A DNA stretch of 64,000 bases from the NCBI GenBank assembly GCA_028015205.1, contig CM051515.1, positions 13,286,001 to 13,350,000 of the forward strand, in the 5' to 3' direction. This DNA comes from Mytilisepta virgata. Its lineage: Eukaryota; Mollusca; Bivalvia; Mytilida; Mytilidae. The notes beneath the pieces are model-generated. The model had not been told where the DNA came from and made no database searches. It worked only from the letters and a program-made list of their open reading frames with translations. Positions within the stretch are counted from its first letter, which is position 1. Every line of letters begins with the position of its first letter. This document shows, in pieces, positions 57,364 through 64,000 of this stretch. The translations under genes were made by a program, and so were the position numbers.

Positions 57364-58638
57364 ATGTCCGACTTTAATTACGACGATCCGAAGGTCGGCC
57401 ATAGTGTCAGACTTATCAGTGGACAAAAGGGTGTTATTGTAGCACACACAATGAATTTTGGCTTTCCCCTGTGGGATATAAAATTAGATAATGGCAAAGT
57501 TGTCACCGAGGCTCGATATCGCTTTGATATTATCCCCGCATCTGAGGTGGTTATAAATCCCATTTCAGAACCACAACCTGAATGGCATGATGATCTTGAC
57601 CCTCCAATGGCAATATATGAATCGGTGGTTATCAGTAATGAGGTTATTTCAACCCAAGAGCTAAAAGAACACACAATAAATGCTTCTGTCACTAACAAAA
57701 CTAAGCCAAGTGGTGGCACAAAACAAATTGGGCTCCAAAGGCAGTTTGTACCTGTTGATCAAACTAGCCTTGACAGTTTTCTGATTGATCAAGAAAATAA
57801 ATCCACATGTAAAAAAACTTTATCAGACATGAGAACATTAACTCAGTTTTTTACATCAAAATCAGAGGTGCGCAATATATATGATATTCCCCCAGCAGAA
57901 CTGAATACCTTGCTTTGCCAGTTCTTTTTTAGCGTAAGAAAAGCTGATGGTGAAAACTATGAACCATCCTCACTACGAGGCATGCTCTGTAGCTTTGATC
58001 GCGTATTAAGACGACACAATTACGGCTACCAAATCTCAAAAAATGCTGAATTTGGTAAAACAAGGGAAATTATAGCCGCAAAACAAGTTGAATTGAAAAA
58101 ACAGGGAAAAGGAAATATTGATAGGAAGGCTGATTCTCTGAATGATCAGGATATTGATCAATTGTTTGCATCTGGTCAGCTAGGTTTATCAAATCCAACC
58201 AGTTTACTTCACACTATATGGTTTTACAATACTATTTATTTTGGTCTAAGAGGGATAACTGAACACTACCAGATGAAATGGGGTGATGTTAACATGTGCA
58301 CAGATAGTAAGGGCAATAGATATTTACAAATGACCGAAAGAAATACTAAAACCAGAACTGGCAGGAATTACCGTGACAAAAGAGAAATTCCACAAATGGC
58401 ATTTGAAAATAAAGAAAATCCAGACAGGTGCCCTGTCACTGCTTATTTATCATATAAATCAAAACGTCCATCAAAATTTTGCCAACCAAATGACCCTTTT
58501 TACATACAAGAAAACACTGATATGACTAAGTCTGGCCTGTGGTATAGATGTCAAATAGTTGGTATGAACAAGCTGGGCAAATTCATGAAAAATATGGCCT
58601 ATGCAGCAGGTACACAAGCACTAAAAAACTTTGTATAA
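57364..58638 (+). CDS. Crypton-type (DUF3504) tyrosine-recombinase-like protein, C-terminally cut
   Basis: 424 codons from ATG (after AATTAAAA) to TAA, without interruption. Residues 10-60 (VGHSVRLISGQKGVIVAHT, FPLWDIKLDNGKVV) look like a small beta-barrel of KOW/Tudor type. Residues 128-175 (SLDSFLIDQENKSTCKKTLS, QFF) resemble the N-terminal DNA-binding helices of tyrosine recombinases. Residues 280-310 carry TIWFYNTIYFGLRGITEHYQ, where R296 fits the first catalytic arginine, and MKWGDV. The region to 415 fits DUF3504 (FYIQENTDMTKSGLWY, LGKFMKNMA). The expected H-x-x-R and nucleophilic tyrosine are missing. The sequence leaves the family pattern at AG|GTACAC (donor GT at 58610), so a further exon may once have followed. 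DUF3504 proteins derive from Crypton transposons; a host-adopted gene is possible. Confidence 0.75.
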   Translation: MSDFNYDDPKVGHSVRLISGQKGVIVAHTMNFGFPLWDIKLDNGKVVTEARYRFDIIPASEVVINPISEPQPEWHDDLDPPMAIYESVVISNEVISTQELKEHTINASVTNKTKPSGGTKQIGLQRQFVPVDQTSLDSFLIDQENKSTCKKTLSDMRTLTQFFTSKSEVRNIYDIPPAELNTLLCQFFFSVRKADGENYEPSSLRGMLCSFDRVLRRHNYGYQISKNAEFGKTREIIAAKQVELKKQGKGNIDRKADSLNDQDIDQLFASGQLGLSNPTSLLHTIWFYNTIYFGLRGITEHYQMKWGDVNMCTDSKGNRYLQMTERNTKTRTGRNYRDKREIPQMAFENKENPDRCPVTAYLSYKSKRPSKFCQPNDPFYIQENTDMTKSGLWYRCQIVGMNKLGKFMKNMAYAAGTQALKNFV

Positions 58639-58798
58639 AACAATACTATAATATATTTATAGCTTACTACATTTTTCACTTGAACACAAGAAGTGACTCT
58701 TTTGTCATAAAATATTGAACTAAGAACACTGCAGAAACTAAATATGAAATTATCACATATTAAATTGAAATGTGGATTCACCTTCTGGTACGAACGAG

Positions 58799-58914
58799 TG
58801 AGTTATGGAATTTCTCCACCCGAGATAGTTAAATTTTCGATTTTCAACATGCGAGCTTTAGTTGAAAATCGAAAATTTAACTATCTCGGGTGGAGAAATT
58901 CCATAACTCACAAG
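58799..58914. repeat. Perfect 50-bp-arm hairpin after the recombinase gene
   Basis: The left arm starts GTGAGTTATGGAATTTCTCC and ends TTTTCGATTTTCAAC; the loop is ATGCGAGCTTTA; the right arm is the exact complement, ending GGAATTCCATAACTCAC with no mismatch seen (GGAGAAATTCCATAACTCAC at the end). A partial third repeat of the arm follows at 58925-58970. The loop shares AACATGCGAGC with the hairpin at 3247-3402. Confidence 0.8.
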
Positions 58915-58998
58915 CTCGAGCTTTAAAATTGGAAAATTTAACTATCTTGAGTGGAGAAATATCGTAATCCACTGGTAGCGGAAGGAGAATCTATATTT

Positions 58999-60892
58999 AA
59001 CCTCCAGTGACATTATTTTTACTATTACATCCATAAAAGGACGTACAAATATTTGGTGTTATATGACTATGAACCCTCTTTGTCTGAGACTGACGCTCAA
59101 TCGGATTTTAACGTGCTAGTTCGCATAAAAACAGAAGTCACATTGCAGACCAAAGATAAAAGATTCTTTTTCAGAGCTGACCTGTCTTTTCTCGATCTAA
59201 CTTCTACAAGCTGCATGCTTGGTTAAAAATTTGCAAGTCTTTGTTTTGACAGGATCAGTGATCGAACCCACGACCTTTAGCAATTAAAGCCAGTTGGTTA
59301 CATTAAGACATTTGGAGCGGTAGCCTATATTTGGAAAATTTCAATATCCATGCATGAAGGGTCAATCATAAATAATTAGTCAAAAACATTTGTTTCTATG
59401 CAATATTAGCATCCTCACTCCTTATACCCATGTTGTGGACGTATAAGTAGTACGAATGCCAATTGCATAGAAACAAATGCCCGTGTAAGGTTACTTTTTC
59501 TGTATATGTGTGTTTCCCCCCGTCTTCTACTTTCGAGTTATCTACCTTGTTTTCTTATATGTTTTCAAATGATGATGCGTTGACAGTATCTTTTATTATT
59601 TCATCTGTAAATTGTATTTCTAAGAAATCGACAGCTCCGAATCTCTTTTACTGGCTCCTTTATTTTAAAATGAATCAAATAAACAAATTATAGTTAAATA
59701 ATCCATAAATATAGATTCTATTTCAGTTTCGAGTGAATTACAAGATTTCTACACTCGGGAGAGTTAAAATTAAGATTTTAACATGCGAGCCTTGGCGAAC
59801 ATGTTAAATCTTAATTTTAGCTCTCGAGATTGTAGAAATCTTGTAATTCACGAGAAATTGAAGTAGAATTTGTTTCTCCCAATACGCTTGTACCAAAGAA
59901 TCTAGGTCATCCCTAATTGTACCCCGACATTTGTTTTTTGTTATCGTTTACGCTCGACAGGATATCGCTTCACGATTTGTTTAGTGCAAGGTCGCGACCT
60001 TTAGGACGGCCAATAAATCCGTTTCCGCACGAGATTTTTTAATTGCTCTAGAGCATTAAATTATTTTTATTCAATGGGCTGAACGGTATGAAAATACGCA
60101 CACCCATGGTAGAAAAGTGAAAATGATACGTCAGTACAAAGTCATTCTGAAATTATATTCCAATAAAATGGTTATTTTTGGGTGTTGAATAACATTTAAT
60201 GACAGTCTATGAAAATAGATATGATACTTTATACGTATTCGAGCTGGCAAAAACAATACATATAATTTTCATCATTTAAATGGATATGTACACAGTAAGT
60301 ATTTCCTCCACATATCAAATAATAAAACAAGAAATGCGTCCACACTCTACCCGCTCGACCGATCCTTTACCCTTATCCTTTGTCCGTGTACAGTTAACCA
60401 CAATATCTGGGCTAAAATCATTATTTGTCATCATCATCAGATTTACCTTTCAATTAAGATGGATACCAAGTTTTAAGTTGATGTTACCAAAACTTCATAA
60501 CTTAATGGTAAACCAACTTAACAAAAAAACACGTTAACCTGAAAATGTATTAACGTCAATCTGTCACATTACAATGTACTACATTTGTATGTAAGGTGAA
60601 TCATTTCATCTGTGTCAAAACCGTAGTTTAGCATATAATTCTAAAAGTTAGGAACATCATGGTACAATACTATAACCAAAATTGTAACCTGATACATACA
60701 TGTATTTATTAAATAATACGATTAAAACAGCCCTAATACTACCAAAACGGCATGTGTCATACTGGTGACGTCGTCCTGGTCATATAAATCACTTGATCTA
60801 TATTGCTTTTCGGCCCGGTCCAATACTGAAAAAGGTCGTATGAGCCCTAGGGCTAATACAGCCTTTTCACTTCCTGTCGTTGTCAGGATTCA
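58999..60892. other. No gene seen (duplicate of 2528-4427)
   Basis: Includes the tRNA-like scrap at about 59245-59290 and the long hairpin at 59714-59868 (one base differs in the left arm partner compared with copy A). Confidence 0.6.
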
Positions 60893-61715
60893 TTGCCAGT
60901 CCGTATTGGAAATATTGGCCCTATATTCACATTTGATGTATGTAATACAGCATTGAGATCAAGTCTGTATTGAAAAAGTTGGATTATTTAATAAAAGTGT
61001 TATTAACTGGCTGTTTCTGTATTGGCACTGGTATAGATGCAAGGTTTGCTGTATTGGCCTCGAGACCCGTACAAAACCGACCGACGGATGCTCGTTCCAA
61101 AAAACATGATGCTCCTCTTCTATCGTATACGGGGCAACACTTGGATTTAAACAATTTTGTCGGAGACTGGCAAATAATCTCTCAACTTTAAACAAAAATA
61201 CTACTTTTCTCACTTAATCCCAAAAAAAATTTAGCAAAAAAAGTTATGAAGCCTAAAATTTTGTAAAATAACAATAAAGGTGAAGTGAAAAATAAATTAC
61301 TTCGTATGAATTTCATTTCCTCATAAGAACAAGTGAATATAATGCCAGGGTAGTCTTTCTCTGCTTTTTCAATTTCCTTTTCATAAGTGTACCATGATCC
61401 ATATGCACCTGCAAATAACATATGTGTCGATCTGATGAGATCAGCCTTTTTTTAACTGATTTGTATCGTTTGTTTCTATGTCGTGCTGTTACACCACTGT
61501 CCCAGGTTAGGGAGAGGGTTTGGCGAGTCAGAAAATACGTTTAACCCCGCCGCATACTATATGTACCTGTCCCAATTCAGGAGCCTGTAATTCGTTGCTG
61601 TATTTCATACTTGTTTTTCTTTATTGTTTTGTATATAAATCAGGATCTTGGTTTTTTCGTTGTAATTGTTTTACACTGGTAATTTTGGGACCCTTTATAG
61701 TTTTCTGCTCCGCAT
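60893..61715. other. No gene seen (duplicate of 4428-5354)
   Basis: One 42-bp unit, against three in copy A; the poly-C run of copy A is absent. Confidence 0.6.
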
Positions 61716-61970
61716 TGAAAGCCGTACGGTAACCTTTAACTGCTTACATCAACGACATTTTGTTTTGAATGGAGAGTTGGCTCAATGGCAATCATACCAC
61801 ATCTTCTTATTTTTATACTCATAAACACGGCAATGTTTTATCAAATTTGACAAAAAGTTAACCCTGATGTAATAAAATATTTTCTTAAATAATGATGCAA
61901 CCATTTGATTTATATCTGACAATATAAAAATAAGAAGATGTGGTATGATTTCAAATGAGACAACTCTCCA
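61716..61970. repeat. Inverted pair of the common bivalve repeat end (copy B)
   Basis: Matches 5355-5610: CCGTACGGTAACC at 61722, then GAGAGTTGGCTCAATGGCAA and the complementary AAGATGTGGTATGATTTC at about 61935. Confidence 0.6.
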
Positions 61971-62297
61971 TCCCCGGGTCTCCATCCAAGACCAAATGTC
62001 GTTGAATTCTTATTTTCGCCTAGTTAGAAATGAAACAAATTATATTTTCCGATGTAGAATAAATATGAATATTATGCCTAGCAAAATAGGAAATCCCCCC
62101 ACACGTACACACACACACAATCAATCATCTACTCAACCCCTTATACTTTGCAAACATCAAACAGAGCCAAGCTTAAGTTTAAAGTAGTTGTGCGATAGAA
62201 TACTCAATGCTATCGGTAATATTACTTATTATATTTCCATATAAGCTTCAAAACTGTGTCACACTTTTTTTGTATGCCTCAAGTTAGAAGATAATAG

Positions 62298-62588
62298 CGA
62301 GTGGAGCGAGCGGTATAGGAGCTTATGCATTTTCTACATATGGGTCATTTAGAAAAGTCTTTGTTTGATGGGGGCAGCCATTATGCAATCCGAAGTGAAT
62401 TTATTTGGCCATATTGTGAAACATACTAAGGCTAGAAAAAGTTTCGTTCGGCGGAAACGGAAGTTAGTAAAGTAAGGGAAATAATTTGCTTCAATTATAA
62501 TTTTATAGTCAGAATCGTGATACCGGATGTGAGTTTCTGGAAAAGGCTACAGCTGCGCTCGCATCATTGGCCACGTCAACAACATATT
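62298..62588. other. Block present only in copy B
   Basis: Lies between GTTAGAAGATAATA and TATTATTATTGTTTTTACTG, where copy A has just GATAATAATATTG. It contains GCGAGTGGAGCGAGCGG and is richer in GC than its surroundings. No coding frame or terminal repeat is seen. An insertion seems likely. Confidence 0.55.
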
Positions 62589-63479
62589 ATTATTGTTTTT
62601 ACTGATTGGTACCAAACTTAATTTCATCTTTCATCAGACATATACGGTTAATCCAAAAACAGGGTCAAGAATTTGTAAAAGATATTCATTAGCGGTTAAC
62701 CACTATAATAATTTATCGTTTAACCACTATTTTATTTTATTCTACTTACAACATCATAACTCACATTTTCGATTTTCTTTCATCATATAAGCGGTTTAGA
62801 AATGCATAATTTCGGTGCTAAATTTATTTGGCAACATCTTATACCGACAACACGTCTTTTATTTAAACTTTATAACATAGATTTTTTTTAAGGATGCTCG
62901 CTTGTCATGTTTTGGTCTTTTTGTCAGATTTCCGGAATCCTCGGGTTTTATCCATTTCTTAAAAATGATATTTTTTGCCCATGAACCCCCAATTTTTCTT
63001 TTATAATTCAATCACATACACCTTAAAATGGTATTTGACAAAATTTTATGAAATCCTTTTTATTTTTTCATACATCTTTGAGAGACTGAAGTTGTCAATG
63101 CAAAGACAATGAAAAATCCAGAGAAAACCCATTTCCTGCAAATTTTTAAAGCCTTATAGCTCTAAAATGAGCACATGGACCTATATTTTTTTCTTGCTTA
63201 TTTGTTTACTATTCATATGTTCTCTCAAACTAAAACACCTATTTCAAATCCTATTTATTTCCTATTAGACCAGCGATCATCCTTGATAGTCGATTTTTCA
63301 CAATACAACTTGTATTTAAATTCATAACTCATTTTTGAGACTTTTTAATTACTTTTATAAGTTAACAACTCCCAATATTGAGTTGAAAACACATACTTGT
63401 CGCTATGTGGAATATAATATGATACTTAATAAGAATGTATAACTCTTATTTGCGATTATAATAAACATAAGTTGTGGTA
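62589..63479. other. No gene seen; islands matching copy A
   Basis: 63290-63405 aligns with 7541-7665 and 63410-63480 with 9487-9550, showing that copy A gained (or copy B lost) the minisatellite between them. Confidence 0.5.
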
Positions 63480-63489
63480 TAATTGCAAA

Positions 63490-63680
63490 TGTTTATTTGT
63501 TTGTTTGTTTAGTTGGGGTTTTACGCCGTTTTCAGTACATTTGGCTATTTCGCAGCGGCCAGTTTTTATTGCTGGAGGAAACCGGAGTACCCGGAGAATA
63601 AGACCGACCTTCGGTAGGAAAATCGGAGTCAAACACACCAAGCCACAGTTGAGATTCAAACTCACAACCTCAGCAATAAG
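63490..63680 (-). mobile_element. Bivalve-type SINE (second copy)
   Basis: GTTTAGTTGGGGTTTTACGC, GTTTTCAGTACATTTGGCTA, GGAGGAAACCGGAGTACCCG, GACCTTCGGTAGG and GAGATTCAAACTCACAACC in the same order as at 20075-20285, about 85% alike by eye, with a deletion in the right half. The tRNA-like end is at the high-coordinate side (minus strand). Confidence 0.7.
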
Positions 63681-64000
63681 AGTTATAAAGCCTTAGTAGA
63701 AATCTTATTCCCTACATTGTAAAAAAAAATCGATTTGAACATCGGAAATTTGTTCTTCCTGTCGATTATATGAATTTCAAAGTTTTTTGAACTCAATGTT
63801 TTTCTCGTGCATTTCTATGTTACCGTCGGAGACGGTATTAAGAGTTGAATGGTGGGCAGTCTGCGGAATGAATGCTATCTTCTACCTGATTGGAAGATAA
63901 TACCGACTGAAGATGAATCGAGGACGTTGATTGGTTTTTAAAATTGAAACCTAGTAAATGTCTTCTAATCCCGAAAGGCATCGGATCTTGACTCTTTATT
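63681..64000. other. No gene seen at the window end
   Basis: Non-coding; contains CCGTCGGAGACGGTATTAAG and AGGACGTTGATTGG. Confidence 0.4.

Larger units (their letters stand above)
57152..58998 (+). mobile_element. 1.85-kb insertion carrying a Crypton-like recombinase gene
   Basis: Copy A passes straight from TGTGTTT to AACCTCC (2527/2528). Copy B has 1847 extra bases between the same words. Both edges carry TTT, so a 3-base duplication or microhomology is possible. The ends hold a short inverted match, TTCTCCT (57150-57156) and AGGAGAA (58983-58989). Contents: about 210 bp of leader, the 424-codon gene, then a 3' region with a perfect hairpin. It is a mobile element inserted after the duplication, or a lost block in copy A. 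Confidence 0.65.
54701..63480 (+). repeat. Segmental duplication, copy B
   Basis: Direct copy of 1-9600. The upstream edge is sharp: similarity starts at the base aligned with window position 1, though copy A's own left edge is cut off, so the real breakpoint may be further left and simply unseen. Copy-B-only parts: 57152-58998 (recombinase gene) and about 62298-62588. Copy-B losses relative to A: two of the three 42-bp repeats, 5885-6940, the 7033-7285 MITE and the 7840-9290 minisatellite. Confidence 0.9.

Noticed and set aside
57378..57719. 113-codon minus-strand frame opposite the recombinase
   Set aside because: Antisense shadow of a longer, domain-bearing gene.

Overview
The window looks like AT-rich nuclear DNA of a marine bivalve, most probably a mussel (Mytilus-like). 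There are no bacterial-style operons. Genes are split by GT-AG introns, and most of the sequence is made of transposon remains, terminal-inverted-repeat elements, minisatellites and bivalve-type SINEs. The organism is an inference from these repeats and from the gene families; no ribosomal or mitochondrial marker is present.

Three real genes can be supported. (1) On the plus strand, at 25329-36863, four phase-compatible exons encode a DZIP3-type HEPN domain followed by an nSTAND3 P-loop NTPase, then a degenerate ankyrin-repeat array (36848-38165) in shifted frames. This is an NLR-like architecture expanded in molluscs, and this copy looks broken. Its third intron (8.6 kb) holds a tandem Penelope-like retroelement. 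(2) At 49583-51907, three plus-strand exons encode a 126-residue secreted protein with two EF-hands. (3) At 57364-58638, a 424-residue plus-strand frame encodes a Crypton-type (DUF3504) tyrosine-recombinase-like protein that stops before the last catalytic residues.

Layout: 1-9.6 kb and 54.7-63.5 kb are direct copies of one segment (roughly 98% alike by eye where aligned), separated by insertions and deletions; the recombinase gene sits in a 1.85-kb block found only in the second copy. The 10-24 kb region contains a DIRS-like retroelement remnant (14.45-16.2 kb), minisatellites, a SINE and two tandem arrays plus one fragment of a repeat of about 375 bp. 25-38 kb is the HEPN-NTPase-ankyrin locus. 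39-49 kb holds inverted-repeat elements, a 1-kb element with G-rich termini, a LINE tail and several 3' fragments of one reverse-transcriptase family. 49.5-54.7 kb is the EF-hand gene and repeats.

The most notable system is the 375-bp repeat. Each monomer carries what I read as a type I hammerhead ribozyme (CTGATGA core, short stem II, GAAA, cleavage triplet GTC, six-base-pair stem I). Such arrays match retrozymes, small non-coding retroelements that make self-cleaved circular RNAs. Seven ribozyme copies are visible in states from intact to broken, and a related locus at 12 kb appears to preserve a site without the array. The same window holds a Penelope-like reverse transcriptase, the enzyme class proposed to mobilise animal retrozymes.
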